Assembly: GCA_046318415.1 (NCBI GenBank)
Contig: JBKCUK010000012.1
Location: forward strand, 98,005-162,004
Source: JBKCUK01 sp046318415
Lineage (GTDB): Bacteria; Pseudomonadota; Alphaproteobacteria; Caedimonadales; Caedimonadaceae
Length of the DNA stretch: 64,000 bases
Reading direction: 5' to 3'
Shown: positions 24,150 through 32,918 of the stretch, in pieces
How positions within the stretch are numbered: the first letter of the stretch is position 1
Layout: every line of letters begins with the position of its first letter
The notes under the pieces: model-generated
The model's database searches: none
Seen by the model: only the letters and a program-made list of their open reading frames with translations
Told to the model about the DNA's origin: nothing
Made by a program: the position numbers and the translations under genes

Positions 24150-25088
24150 ATGTATGCTTTTGTGTTCCCAGGGCAGGGCGCCCAGGTTGTTGGCATGGGC
24201 CGCGAGATCTATGATGCATCTTCTGCTGCACGTGAGGTCTTTGAGGAAGTATCAGATACCCTTGGGCTTAATTTAACGCGGATGATCTTTGAAGGGCCCA
24301 TGGAAGATTTAACCCTGACGGTCAATGCCCAGCCTGCGTTGATGACGGTAAGTCTTGCCCTGATGCGCGCCTTAGAGAAAGAGGCGGGTTTTCACCTTGC
24401 GGACAAAGCGTCCTATGTGGCGGGCCACTCACTGGGTGAGTATTCAGCCCTTTGTGCTGCAGGGGGATACAGTCTTAAAGATACAGCGCAGCTGTTGGCC
24501 ATTCGAGGCCGCGCCATGCAGGAAGCTGTGCCAGTGGGAACAGGTGCCATGGCCGCGCTTTTGGGCGCTGATTTAGAGCAAGCAGAAGCCATTACCCGTG
24601 CTGCCATTGATGGAGATATCTGCGAGGTCGCCAACGATAATGCGCCAGGTCAAGTTGTCATCAGTGGCCACAAATCGGCGGTAGAGCGCGCCATTGAGAT
24701 CGCCAAAGAGCGCGGCATTAAACGAGCGCTGTTGTTGCCTGTCAGCGCGCCCTTTCACTGCAGTTTGATGGAACCTGCCGCTGTGGTGATGCAGACTGCT
24801 TTGTCTCGCATGTCAATTTCCCCCCTTGCAGCACCGCTGATTGCCAACGTCACGGCGGATGTGGTTGCCGATGCGGGTGAGATACCTGTGCTATTGGTGC
24901 GTCAAGTCACCGGCCGTGTCCGTTGGACCGAGACAGTTCAACGCTTGAAATCCCTTGGGGTGACAAATATTTTGGAAGTCGGCGCTGGCAAGGTCTTAAC
25001 CGGCCTCATTAAGCGCATCGAGCCAGAGCTTACCTGTTATGCGCTCAATGGTCCCGAGGACATCGACGCGTTTTTACGCTTGTCTTAA
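24150..25088 (+). CDS. fabD: Malonyl-CoA:ACP transacylase FabD
   Basis: Loads malonate from CoA onto acyl carrier protein for fatty acid elongation. The 312-residue enzyme begins YAFVFPGQGAQVVGMG and has the nucleophile Ser94 in AGHSLGEYSAL, the acyl-anchoring Arg in AIRGRAMQ, and the catalytic His in VSAPFHCSLM. GGAAGG lies 8 nt before the ATG at 24150, which gives the canonical N-terminus; a TTG at 24132 is less likely. It is the first gene of fabD-fabG-acpP-fabF-mltG. Confidence 0.97.
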   Translation: MYAFVFPGQGAQVVGMGREIYDASSAAREVFEEVSDTLGLNLTRMIFEGPMEDLTLTVNAQPALMTVSLALMRALEKEAGFHLADKASYVAGHSLGEYSALCAAGGYSLKDTAQLLAIRGRAMQEAVPVGTGAMAALLGADLEQAEAITRAAIDGDICEVANDNAPGQVVISGHKSAVERAIEIAKERGIKRALLLPVSAPFHCSLMEPAAVVMQTALSRMSISPLAAPLIANVTADVVADAGEIPVLLVRQVTGRVRWTETVQRLKSLGVTNILEVGAGKVLTGLIKRIEPELTCYALNGPEDIDAFLRLS

Positions 25089-25117
25089 AAAAAATCTAAC
25101 AAGCTGAAGGAAACAAA

Positions 25118-25858
25118 ATGTTTGATTTATCTCAGAAAAAAGCTCTGGTCACTGGAGCATCCGGTGGTATTGGTGCAGGCATTGTCAGGGCTTTGCACGC
25201 CCAGGGGGCCCATGTTGCCATTTCCGGGACCCGAGTGGAAGCCCTTGAGGCGCTGAGAGATGAGCTGGGTGGACAGCGCATCGTCGTTCTGCCTGCGAAC
25301 CTTGGTGATGCGACCCAGGTCGAGGGGTTGGTCCCTGCTGCAGAAGAGGCCTTAGGGGGGCTTGATATCCTCGTTAATAATGCTGGCCTGACCCGGGATG
25401 GGTTGCTGTTGCGCATGAAAGATCAGGACTTTCACGATGTCCTGCGGGTGAATCTTGAAGCCGCCTTTCGTTTGATGCGGGCGGCCGTTAAAGGCATGAT
25501 GAAGCGTCGCTATGGACGCATTATCAATATTTCCTCCATTGTCGGTGTCACCGGTAATCCAGGTCAGGCCAATTACTGTGCGTCCAAGGCTGGTTTGATT
25601 GGCATGAGCAAGTCCATTGCGGCTGAAATCGCGTCCCGCAACGTTACCGTTAACTGTATAGCCCCTGGTTTTATCACATCCGCCATGACCGACGTCCTGC
25701 CCGAGGCGCAGCGTGAAAAATTGCTGGAAGGGATTCCCATGGGACGCATGGGAACCGCCGAAGAGATCGCAGCAGGCGTGGTTTTCATGGCTTCCGATGC
25801 TGCTGGTTATATTACCGGGCAAACCCTGCACATCAACGGTGGAATGGCGATGGTTTGA
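25118..25858 (+). CDS. fabG: 3-oxoacyl-ACP reductase FabG
   Basis: NADPH-dependent short-chain reductase for the first reduction of each elongation cycle. The 246-residue protein has the cofactor motif TGASGGIGAG, the structural NNAG, and the Ser-Tyr-Lys catalytic set in NISSIVGVTGNPGQANYCASK, ending with YITGQTLHINGGMAMV as is typical of FabG. AAGGAAAC precedes the start. It follows fabD by 29 nt and precedes acpP. Confidence 0.97.
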   Translation: MFDLSQKKALVTGASGGIGAGIVRALHAQGAHVAISGTRVEALEALRDELGGQRIVVLPANLGDATQVEGLVPAAEEALGGLDILVNNAGLTRDGLLLRMKDQDFHDVLRVNLEAAFRLMRAAVKGMMKRRYGRIINISSIVGVTGNPGQANYCASKAGLIGMSKSIAAEIASRNVTVNCIAPGFITSAMTDVLPEAQREKLLEGIPMGRMGTAEEIAAGVVFMASDAAGYITGQTLHINGGMAMV

Positions 25859-25976
25859 GGGGCTGTCATTTTAATGTTGGCGAAAGTTGGGCGAGCAAGC
25901 TAAAATCAAAACTCTTGATTTGCCCGCCCATCTTCCATAAAAGCGAGGGTGGACTAACTAAAAAAGGAATTGTCTT

Positions 25977-26216
25977 ATGAGTGCTGTTGCTGAGCGTGTC
26001 AAAGAAATCATCGTTGAACATCTGGGTGTAGAGGCCGAGAAGGTTACCGAGTCAGCCAGTTTTATTGATGATTTGGGCGCCGATAGCTTGGATACTGTTG
26101 AGCTTGTGATGGCTTTCGAAGAAGAGTTTGGTATCGAGATTCCTGAGGAAGCAGCTGAAAAAATCCGCACAGTTAAAGATGCTGTGGCCTTTATCGAAGC
26201 GAACAAGCCTGCTTAA
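25977..26216 (+). CDS. acpP: Acyl carrier protein
   Basis: The 79-residue acidic four-helix carrier of fatty acid intermediates. The phosphopantetheine attachment Ser lies in GADSLDTVELVMAFEEEFG, with the recognition helix intact. AAAGGAAT lies upstream of the ATG. The 118-bp gap before it may hold its own promoter, and a hairpin follows the gene, fitting the need for ACP in excess over the enzymes. Confidence 0.98.
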   Translation: MSAVAERVKEIIVEHLGVEAEKVTESASFIDDLGADSLDTVELVMAFEEEFGIEIPEEAAEKIRTVKDAVAFIEANKPA

Positions 26217-26226
26217 ACATTCTCTG

Positions 26227-26262
26227 TGCGGGAAGTATTCTCTTCCCGCATTTCATCTTTTT
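26227..26262 (+). terminator. Terminator or attenuator after acpP
   Basis: A perfect 9-bp stem, TGCGGGAAG at 26227-26235 and CTTCCCGCA at 26242-26250, has a 6-nt loop. It is followed by an interrupted T stretch (TTTCATCTTTTTT). Partial read-through into fabF is likely because the fabF ribosome site begins only about 10 nt later. Confidence 0.65.
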
Positions 26263-26284
26263 TCATGTGCATAAGGAGACCCCT

Positions 26285-27550
26285 ATGCGTCGCGTTGTAG
26301 TCACCGGAATTGGTTTAGTTACCCCCCTTGGGATGGGACGAGAGATCACCTGGCGCAATCTTATTGCCGGAAAATCTGGTATAAGGGCTATTACCCACAT
26401 TCCCGTCGAGGATATCCCTTGCCGCATTGCGGGGGTTGTGCCGCGTGAAGAGGGCGTCGAGGGGTCTTTTAACCCTGATGTCTACATGCCTAAACCAGAA
26501 CAACGCCGTGTCGCGGACTTTATTATCTATGGTATGGCTGCTGCCACTGAAGCCATCGAAGATTCCGGTTGGAAGCCCCAAAGCGATGAGGAACGTGAGC
26601 GCACCGGCGTCTTGATTGGCGCGGGTATTGGCGGACTGGATCGTATTTACACTGAATCCGTGACGCTGTTTGAGAATGGTCCACGACGGGTGTCGCCCTT
26701 TTTCGTCCCTGCCACCATCATCAACTTGGCTTCAGGTCAGGTGAGTATTCGCTACGGTTTCAAGGGGCCTAATCATTCGGTGGTGACGGCGTGCTCCACG
26801 GGTGCCCATGCGCTCGGTGATGCGGCGCGACTCATTCAATGGGGAGATGCGGACGTCATGGTCGCGGGTGGTACAGAAGCTTGCGTGTGCCGTATTGGTC
26901 TTGCAGGATTTGCGGCTGCCCGTGCCTTGTCCACGGGCTTTAATGATCGTCCGACAGAAGCCTCGCGCCCATGGGACCAAGACCGTGATGGCTTTGTCAT
27001 GGGCGAAGGTGCCGGTATTGTGGTGCTCGAAGAGCTCGAACACGCGAAGAAGCGTGGCGCCAAGATCTATGCAGAAATTGTTGGCTATGGCCTCTCAGGA
27101 GACGCCTATCATATTACGTCCCCGTCTCCAGAGGGCGATGGCGCTTTCCGCTCGATGAAAATGGCGCTAGAGCGTGCACAACTGAATCCTGGTGATGTTG
27201 ACTATGTGAATGCGCATGGGACCTCGACACCCCCTGGCGACAAGATTGAATTTGCCGCGGTGAAGCGCCTTTTTGGCGCAGCGGCAGATAAGCTCAGCAT
27301 GTCATCCACCAAATCCTCTATCGGCCACCTTTTAGGGGCCGCGGGTGGCGTTGAGGCTGCGTTTTCCATCCTTGCCATCCGGGATGGGGTTGTCCCGCCC
27401 ACCCTCAACTTGCACAACCCCTCTGAGGGCATCGAAGGGATCGATCTTGTGCCCCATCAGGCCAAGGAACGTCCTGTGCGTGTCGCGTTGTCGAATTCCT
27501 TTGGTTTTGGTGGCACCAATGCGTCTTTGGTTTTCAAAAAGCTGGACTAA
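26285..27550 (+). CDS. fabF: 3-oxoacyl-ACP synthase II FabF
   Basis: Condensing enzyme that extends acyl-ACP with malonyl-ACP. The 421-residue thiolase-fold protein has the nucleophile Cys170 in VTACSTGAHAL, the first His in NAHGTSTPPGD, the second His in SSIGHLLGAAGG, and the C-terminal gate NSFGFGGTNASL. AAGGAG lies 6 nt before the ATG at 26285. The 3' end overlaps mltG by 32 nt. No enoyl-ACP reductase or FabZ lies in this cluster. Confidence 0.97.
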   Translation: MRRVVVTGIGLVTPLGMGREITWRNLIAGKSGIRAITHIPVEDIPCRIAGVVPREEGVEGSFNPDVYMPKPEQRRVADFIIYGMAAATEAIEDSGWKPQSDEERERTGVLIGAGIGGLDRIYTESVTLFENGPRRVSPFFVPATIINLASGQVSIRYGFKGPNHSVVTACSTGAHALGDAARLIQWGDADVMVAGGTEACVCRIGLAGFAAARALSTGFNDRPTEASRPWDQDRDGFVMGEGAGIVVLEELEHAKKRGAKIYAEIVGYGLSGDAYHITSPSPEGDGAFRSMKMALERAQLNPGDVDYVNAHGTSTPPGDKIEFAAVKRLFGAAADKLSMSSTKSSIGHLLGAAGGVEAAFSILAIRDGVVPPTLNLHNPSEGIEGIDLVPHQAKERPVRVALSNSFGFGGTNASLVFKKLD

Positions 27551-28541
27551 CTGCAAGCATCTGTGGCAGGCCACGGGTTGGCCTGCTCGGGTGTTGGTTG
27601 GTGCTTTTAGCCTCTGCCTTTTCGCGGCATCCACCCTTGTCATGAGTTACTATGGGTCCACCGGGAATGGTGTGGCCCAGACTTATGTGGTGCGGCGTGG
27701 CACCCCGTTTTCCGTGATTGTTGAAGACCTGGCGCGCCGCGACATCGTGAGTTCAGAATGGATGATGAAGATTCACGGTTGGGTGAAGGGGGCCGATGCC
27801 CGCATTATTGCTGGAGAATATCAGTTTGCCCCAGAACGTTCTGTTGCGTCCATTTTGTCCGATATGATGGCAGGCGCCGTTGTGCGTCGCCGCTTTACCG
27901 CGGTTGAGGGCAAAACCTCAAGGGAAATCCTTGAATTGTTGCGGCGCACCGAGGGCATCGAAGGTCCCTTCCCGCAAGACGTGCCAGAGGCTAGCCTGTG
28001 GCCGGAAACATACTTCTACACCTGGGGAGATAGTGGGACTGCTTTGGTGGAGCGGATGAACGTTGCCTTTCGGCAAAACACGCAGCAGCTTTGGCAGAAT
28101 CGTGATCCAGATCTACCTCTAAAATCCCTTGATCAAGCCCTGATCCTTGCCTCCATTGTCGAGAAAGAAACGGGTGTAGATGCGGAGCGTCCTTTGGTTG
28201 CTGCCGTGTTTTATAATCGTATGCGTTTGGGCATGCCGTTGCAGTCCGATGCCACAGTCATCTATGCATTGTGGCGCGACCAGGGGAGGCCTCTCGATGC
28301 CCAGCTTTCACGCCAAGACTTGCTGTATGATTCACCGTTCAATACCTATCGCTATCGCGGGTTGCCGCCGTTTGCCATCTGCAACCCAGGAAAAGCCTCG
28401 CTGATGGCTGTGCTTCATCCGGCCAAATCCGAGGCGCTCTATTTCGTTGCCAATGGAACAGGGGGGCATGTCTTCGCAGATACCCTGCTTGAACATCAAA
28501 CCAATCATCAAAAGTGGCGCAAAATTCGCGATAAACGCTAA
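27519..28541 (+). CDS. mltG: Endolytic murein transglycosylase MltG
   Basis: A 340-residue single-pass membrane enzyme that cleaves nascent glycan strands and is thought to end their polymerisation. A short cytoplasmic N-terminus is followed by a helix at about residues 23-43 (ARVLVGAFSLCLFAASTLVM), a LysM-like segment (YVVRRGTPFSVIVEDLARR) and the YceG catalytic domain with WPETYFY, ILASIVEKETG (catalytic Glu), VFYNRMRLGMPLQSDATVIYAL and SPFNTYRYRGLPP. The ATG at 27519 is inside fabF and has GGTGG just before it. The fabF-mltG pairing is common in alphaproteobacteria. Confidence 0.94.
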   Translation: MRLWFSKSWTNCKHLWQATGWPARVLVGAFSLCLFAASTLVMSYYGSTGNGVAQTYVVRRGTPFSVIVEDLARRDIVSSEWMMKIHGWVKGADARIIAGEYQFAPERSVASILSDMMAGAVVRRRFTAVEGKTSREILELLRRTEGIEGPFPQDVPEASLWPETYFYTWGDSGTALVERMNVAFRQNTQQLWQNRDPDLPLKSLDQALILASIVEKETGVDAERPLVAAVFYNRMRLGMPLQSDATVIYALWRDQGRPLDAQLSRQDLLYDSPFNTYRYRGLPPFAICNPGKASLMAVLHPAKSEALYFVANGTGGHVFADTLLEHQTNHQKWRKIRDKR

Positions 28542-28621
28542 GCCGTCAGCTGTAGGCGTCTTGAGGGCTGAAGGGGTGTCGGCCGATTTTTAGGAGAGAT
28601 CGCAGCGCCCGGTTGCGTTGC

Positions 28622-29521
28622 TTAACGATCGCGCTCCAGGCCCATCTCTTGCCAGTGTTCGTTTTTATCCAACCAATTGGGCTCGACGCGGATTTGCAAA
28701 AAGAGGTGAACGCGCGCTTCAAGTAGCTGGCTGATGTCGATTTGGGCTGCTTCACGAATCCGCTTAATCAATTCGCCTTTTTTACCCAGTAAAATCCCTT
28801 TGTGACCTTCGCGGGCCACCAGAATCAGCTGATTGATTTTCACGTCACCGTTATCAAAGTTCTCATAATGCTCGGTTTCCACCGTCAGCTGGTAAGGGAT
28901 TTCTTGGTGCACCAAATGCATGATTTTCTCACGGGTGATCTCGGCGGCCAGCTGGCGCAACGGCAAGTCGGTGATCTGTTCTGGGTCATAGTGCCAGGGA
29001 CTTGAGGGCAGCAACGTACTGAAATAAGGGGCTAAATCTTGAACGCCACTTCCTGTGGTGGCTGAAATCATGAAAACCTTGGCAAACTCGCGCCCTTGGG
29101 TGAGCCGCTCCACCAAGGGCAGCAGATCCGCCCGTTGCACCTTATCCACCTTGTTGATCACTAAAACCACAGGCAAAGACAGCTGAAGTGCTTTATCAAT
29201 CAGTTTTTCCGTGCCTTCTTGGTTTTTTTTGCTGGCATCAACCAGCACCACCACAACATCGGTATCCTGGGCTGCTTGCCAAGCTGTTTTGACCATGGCG
29301 CGTTCAAGGGCTTTTTTAGGCTCAAAAATTCCAGGTGTGTCCACAAACACGATTTGGGTTTGGTCTTCCATGATGATTCCCAACAGGCGCCTCCTGGTGG
29401 TTTGCACCTTGTGGCAAACGATTGAGACCTTGGCCCCCACCAATTGATTGAGCAAGGTTGACTTTCCCACATTGGGCTCGCCAAGGATGGCGACGTAGCC
29501 ACATTTGGTTGGGGTTGTCAT
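28622..29521 (-). CDS. era: GTPase Era
   Basis: A 299-residue ribosome-assembly GTPase that binds the 3' end of 16S rRNA. G motifs are GEPNVGKSTL (G1), TTRR (G2), DTPG (G3), NKVD (G4) and ISATTGSG (G5), in the first 180 residues. The C-terminal KH domain includes EGHKGILLGKKGELIKRIREAA with the GxxG loop. It ends a lepB-rnc-era run transcribed leftward, 5 nt after rnc, the standard proteobacterial order. Confidence 0.97.
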   Translation of the reverse strand: MTTPTKCGYVAILGEPNVGKSTLLNQLVGAKVSIVCHKVQTTRRRLLGIIMEDQTQIVFVDTPGIFEPKKALERAMVKTAWQAAQDTDVVVVLVDASKKNQEGTEKLIDKALQLSLPVVLVINKVDKVQRADLLPLVERLTQGREFAKVFMISATTGSGVQDLAPYFSTLLPSSPWHYDPEQITDLPLRQLAAEITREKIMHLVHQEIPYQLTVETEHYENFDNGDVKINQLILVAREGHKGILLGKKGELIKRIREAAQIDISQLLEARVHLFLQIRVEPNWLDKNEHWQEMGLERDR

Positions 29522-29526
29522 GATTC

Positions 29527-30201
29527 TTAGGCCTTTCGTAGGGTCGTTAGTAAAGTTTCTGCGGCTAAGCGCTCGGCATCACGCTTGGAAGTTCCTTCTG
29601 CCACAGCTTGTCCATGGGACGCAAGCGCAACTTGAATTTTGAAAACTGGGGCATGGTCAGGGCCTTGTCTTCCAACGACGCGATACTCAGGCATGCCATA
29701 GCCTTGTTTTTGGGCCCACTCTTGCAACGCAGTTTTGGGATCTTTGGGGGCTTCGCCCATGCGGGCGATGCGGGGAGAGACAAGGGGGCCAAGGAAGGCT
29801 TCTACAGCCGATAAACCGCCATCAAGGAACAGCGCCGCTAGCAAGGCCTCGAAGGCGTTGGCCATCAGAGCGGCCTCGAATCGGCCGCGCCCGCCGCTGC
29901 GCTCGCTGGCGGCAACCTGAATATAGGGTTGCAGGTTCACCTCCTCCGCAAGGGATGCCAGCCCTTGGCGGCTGACAAGGTGGGCGTGACGCAGGGCTAA
30001 ATCCCCCTCATTTTCCTTAGGAAAATGGCGATAAAGAATGTCGGCCACCACCAGCCCAACCACCCGATCGCCCAGGAATTCAAGGCGCTCATTGCTGATG
30101 CGGCCATGCTTGGCGCTGGCGTGGGTGAGCGCAAGCTTCAAAAGATTCAGATCTTTGAAGCGATGCCCCAATCGCTGTTGCAGGTGATCCCAATCGGCCA
30201 T
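29527..30201 (-). CDS. rnc: Ribonuclease III, with an active-site Asp-to-Asn difference
   Basis: Double-strand-specific RNase for rRNA and mRNA processing, 224 residues. The catalytic domain has the signature NERLEFLGDRVVGLVVAD with Glu41 and Asp45, and the C-terminal dsRNA-binding domain covers about residues 153-222 (DPKTALQEWAQKQG). The second metal-binding segment is LMANAFEALLAALFLD: Glu118 is kept, but the residue equal to E. coli Asp114 is Asn115. Asp at this site normally binds Mg2+ directly, so activity may be changed. It shares its last base with the end of lepB and is followed by era. Confidence 0.95.
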   Translation of the reverse strand: MADWDHLQQRLGHRFKDLNLLKLALTHASAKHGRISNERLEFLGDRVVGLVVADILYRHFPKENEGDLALRHAHLVSRQGLASLAEEVNLQPYIQVAASERSGGRGRFEAALMANAFEALLAALFLDGGLSAVEAFLGPLVSPRIARMGEAPKDPKTALQEWAQKQGYGMPEYRVVGRQGPDHAPVFKIQVALASHGQAVAEGTSKRDAERLAAETLLTTLRKA

Positions 30202-30947
30202 TAGCGAATCAATTCAAAAATACGCTCGAAACGGATACCGGTGATCCAACGCCACACTTGATACCACTTGGCGTCCACGGATAAGAAGATCACCTCTGCA
30301 CGCCCAATGAGATTTTCAAAGGGAATATAGCCCATGGTGCGCAGGACGCGGCTGTCTTCCGAGTTATCCCGGTTGTCGCCCATCAAGAAGTAGTGCCCTT
30401 CTGGAACGATAAACACTTGGGTGTTATCAAGCCGCCCTTCGCCAAAGCGTTGCGACTTCAGGATCATGTGCTTAAGGCCATTGGGCAGGGTCTCGATGTA
30501 GCGGGCGATAGTAAAGGGGACACCATCCTCATCCACATCGGTGAACTCACCAGCAGGCTCCAGCGGGCAGGGTACATCATTGATGTAAAGCACACCCTCC
30601 TTCACTTGGATGCGATCACCTGGCAGTCCCACCAGACGCTTGATGAAGTCCGTATCTGGCCGTGAGGGGGCTCGAAACACCACCACGTCCCCCAATTTTG
30701 GCTCTTCTGCGAAAATCCGGCCTTCAAAAATCTTGGGCGAAAAGGGAATCGAAAAATGCGTATAGCCATAGGAAAATTTCGAGACCAATAAAAAATCGCC
30801 AATCAAAAGGGTGGGTTTCATCGACCCTGAGGGAATAACAAAGGGCGCATAAAGAAAAGTGCGCGCAAGGATGGCAACCAGAATGGCGATAAGCAGCGAT
30901 TTGCTTTCTGCCCACCAATCGACTTTTTTCTGGGATACTTCGGTCAT
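30201..30947 (-). CDS. lepB: Signal peptidase I
   Basis: Membrane protease that cleaves signal peptides of exported proteins. The 248-residue enzyme has one N-terminal helix (about residues 16-35), the catalytic Ser42 in FVIPSGSMKPTL, the general-base Lys103 in DFIKRLVGLPGD, and box E GDNRDNSEDSRV. The length is typical of alphaproteobacteria. It begins the lepB-rnc-era run, overlapping rnc by 1 nt. Many secreted proteins in this window are expected substrates. Confidence 0.97.
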   Translation of the reverse strand: MTEVSQKKVDWWAESKSLLIAILVAILARTFLYAPFVIPSGSMKPTLLIGDFLLVSKFSYGYTHFSIPFSPKIFEGRIFAEEPKLGDVVVFRAPSRPDTDFIKRLVGLPGDRIQVKEGVLYINDVPCPLEPAGEFTDVDEDGVPFTIARYIETLPNGLKHMILKSQRFGEGRLDNTQVFIVPEGHYFLMGDNRDNSEDSRVLRTMGYIPFENLIGRAEVIFLSVDAKWYQVWRWITGIRFERIFELIR

Positions 30948-31229
30948 GGTTTCTCCTCATACGCGCTGCTTAAAATGCGCCGCAAGTTCTAACTCTATCT
31001 TTCATTTCTATAAGAAAGTCTGGGCTGGAGGCAAGAATTCCCTGAAACCTCGCGTGTTTTGTCATTTCTTTAACGTGCGGTGTTCCCCCTTTATTAAAGT
31101 CAAACATAGGAAATGCCTCACAGCTTCCACGAGGTTACCTGCCTCAAGTAGAGGCTATGGGGCGATGCCATAGGGGCGACTTTCAAGGTGTATTTTGTGA
31201 TGGAATTGCGCCTTTTGCTAAGGATTTCT

Positions 31230-31258
31230 TTGCTTTTTCATGGTCACACTCCTATTGT
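31230..31258 (+). promoter_or_regulatory. Candidate promoter of the ampG-like gene
   Basis: TTGCTT at 31230-31235 and TATTGT at 31253-31258 are separated by 17 nt. Transcription would start near 31265, which puts the next hairpin at the very 5' end of the mRNA. Confidence 0.5.
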
Positions 31259-31265
31259 ATGCAAT

Positions 31266-31288
31266 AAAGAGAGATGTTTACTCTCTTT
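31266..31288 (+). promoter_or_regulatory. 5'-terminal mRNA hairpin before ampG-like gene
   Basis: AAAGAGAG at 31266-31273 pairs perfectly with CTCTCTTT at 31281-31288 around a 7-nt loop. It ends 3 nt before the AAGGAAAG ribosome site. It may stabilise the mRNA, act as an operator, or adjust ribosome access. Confidence 0.45.
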
Positions 31289-31307
31289 GGCAAGGAAAGT
31301 GACGGGT

Positions 31308-32606
31308 ATGATTTCCCAACAACCACAATGGCTACAGCGCGCCTTGGATTACCGTGATCCCAGGGTTGTGGCTATTTTTATTCTCAGCCTTGCCAGCGGC
31401 CTGCCGTTTTTGTTAACCCTTGCCACTTTACATGTGTGGCTCAGCGAAGTTGGCGTCAACAAAACCACCATCGGGGTGTTTGTGCTGACAACGCTGCCTT
31501 ATACCCTGAAGTTTTTGTGGGCCCCCCTTTTGGATCACGCCCGCTTTCCCATCCTTGAGCCCCTCCTCGGACGACGCAAGGCCTGGATGGTGGCCTCGCA
31601 GCTTTGTTTGATGTTTTGCCTGGTGCGCTTAGGGCTCAGTGATCCGGCCCATCATCTTGAGGAAACCGCCTTTTGGGCATTCATGGTGGCGCTGTCCTCG
31701 GCAACCCAAGACACCGCCATCGAAGCCTATCGTATTGAGCTGTTTCAAATGTCCCAGATGCGCCTGGGTGCCAGCGCGTCGGTGGTGGGCTATCGCATGG
31801 GCATGTGGATCTCGGGCGCAGGCGCCCTTTACCTTGCGAGTTCCATCAGTTGGCCGTTGGTCTATATTCTGATGGCGGCCTGTATTAGTCTTGGAATTGT
31901 GGCCGTGCTGTTGGCGCCCGAAGCCCAAGCCGCCAGTCTTGCCTCGGTAAGCGAGGCGGGTAAGACGCTGAAAGCCCGGATTCAGACCAGTTTTTTGAGT
32001 CTGATCTCGCAGCCCGGCGTCTGGTTTGCCCTACCGCTAATCCTGTTTTACAAGGCCGGTGATACGCTTTTAAACGCCATGACGGCACCGTTTTTGCTCG
32101 ATATTGGTTTTAGTAAGATCGAAATCGCCCATGTGGCCAAGTCTTTTGGCATCGCAGCCATGATCTTTGGCGGACTGTCCGCTGGCAGCTTTTTAAGGGA
32201 TCGGGCGTTGAACTCTATGATACGCATCTGCTTTTTGTTGCAGCTTGCGTCCTGTTTGCTGTATGCAGCCCAGGCTGAGGTGGGGCACCATTTGGGCCTG
32301 CTTTTCTTCGCCCTGGGGTTCGAGAATTTCGCCACTGGATTTGCATCGGCGGTGTTTATCACTTACCTCTCGGGTCTTTGCTCAAAGCCCCACACAGCTA
32401 CCCATTTTGCACTGTTGGCCTCGTTTGCCTCCTTCAGTCGTGTGATGTTTTCCACGGCAACCGGCTGGTTGGCGGATCACGTGTCCTGGTCAATGTTTTA
32501 CGGTCTTGGCGCTGCCCTTGCCTTTCTGGGTTGGGTTGTCACGCAAAATCTTTTTCAAAATTCTTTGCAAATTTCCCAACATCCCCCCTTGCCTCAACGA
32601 CCGTAA
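31308..32606 (+). CDS. ampG: AmpG-like muropeptide permease (MFS)
   Basis: A 432-residue, 12-helix major facilitator. The sequence FILSLASGLPFLLTLATLHVWLSEVGV in the first helices and WAPLLDHARFPILEPLLGRRKAWM in the 2-3 loop are characteristic of AmpG, which imports GlcNAc-anhydromuropeptides for peptidoglycan recycling. SATQDTAIEAYRIE in helix 4-5 also matches. The ATG at 31308 has AAGGAAAG about 8 nt upstream, so earlier in-frame codons are not used. It fits with MltG in wall turnover. A transporter of related solutes cannot be excluded. Confidence 0.87.
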   Translation: MISQQPQWLQRALDYRDPRVVAIFILSLASGLPFLLTLATLHVWLSEVGVNKTTIGVFVLTTLPYTLKFLWAPLLDHARFPILEPLLGRRKAWMVASQLCLMFCLVRLGLSDPAHHLEETAFWAFMVALSSATQDTAIEAYRIELFQMSQMRLGASASVVGYRMGMWISGAGALYLASSISWPLVYILMAACISLGIVAVLLAPEAQAASLASVSEAGKTLKARIQTSFLSLISQPGVWFALPLILFYKAGDTLLNAMTAPFLLDIGFSKIEIAHVAKSFGIAAMIFGGLSAGSFLRDRALNSMIRICFLLQLASCLLYAAQAEVGHHLGLLFFALGFENFATGFASAVFITYLSGLCSKPHTATHFALLASFASFSRVMFSTATGWLADHVSWSMFYGLGAALAFLGWVVTQNLFQNSLQISQHPPLPQRP

Positions 32607-32628
32607 ATGGTGTAGACCTATGCTCACT

Positions 32629-32705
32629 CGGGGCGTAGCGCAGTCCGGTAGCGCGCCTGCTTTGGGAGCAGGATGTCGGGGGTTCAAATCCCTCCGCCCC
32701 GACCA
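32629..32705 (+). tRNA. tRNA-Pro(UGG)
   Basis: A 77-nt cloverleaf with encoded CCA. The acceptor CGGGGCG (32629-32635) pairs with CGCCCCG (32695-32701). The anticodon stem CCTGC/GCAGG encloses loop TTTGGGA, giving anticodon TGG. The T-arm has GGTTCAAATCC. This tRNA reads CCN proline codons. It lies 22 nt after the ampG-like gene. The flanks show no integrase or attachment repeat. Confidence 0.98.
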
Positions 32706-32849
32706 TCAATAAAAACTCCACACTCTTCAAGCGCAACCTAACCTAAATATAAAAAAAATTGCCGTGCTCCAAAAAAATGTCATTTGCGGATGGCTAAGGC
32801 GCTTCGCCTTATGGGGCGCTTTGAATGGACGGTGATGCGTTTAGGGATC

Positions 32850-32880
32850 ATAAGAAAACGGCTGCAAAAGTGCAGCCGTT
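32850..32880 (-). terminator. Terminator for the exported protein gene at 32.9 kb
   Basis: AACGGCTGCA at 32857-32866 and TGCAGCCGTT at 32871-32880 form a perfect 10-bp stem with a 4-nt loop. Read on the minus strand it is followed by TTTTCTTAT, so it ends transcription of the gene at 32919-33395. Confidence 0.8.
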
Positions 32881-32918
32881 AGAGAATCTTCGCGTCATAC
32901 CCCTTGGTGGGGTAGGCA

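Larger units (their letters stand above)
30948..31307. other. Divergent intergenic region lepB / ampG-like gene
   Basis: 360 bp separate the divergent lepB and ampG-like genes. It contains the promoter at 31230-31258, the 5' hairpin at 31266-31288, and a weaker CTATGG/CCATAG inverted repeat at 31155-31173. A short open frame starting at 31188 is continuous with the permease frame but lacks a ribosome site, so it is treated as leader. Confidence 0.5.

Noticed and set aside
32629..32705. tRNA-Pro as an integration site
   Set aside because: No integrase gene and no repeat of the tRNA 3' end was found nearby.
32795..32811. TAAGGCG/CGCCTTA hairpin after tRNA-Pro as tRNA terminator
   Set aside because: Only 7 bp and no T run; support for termination is weak.
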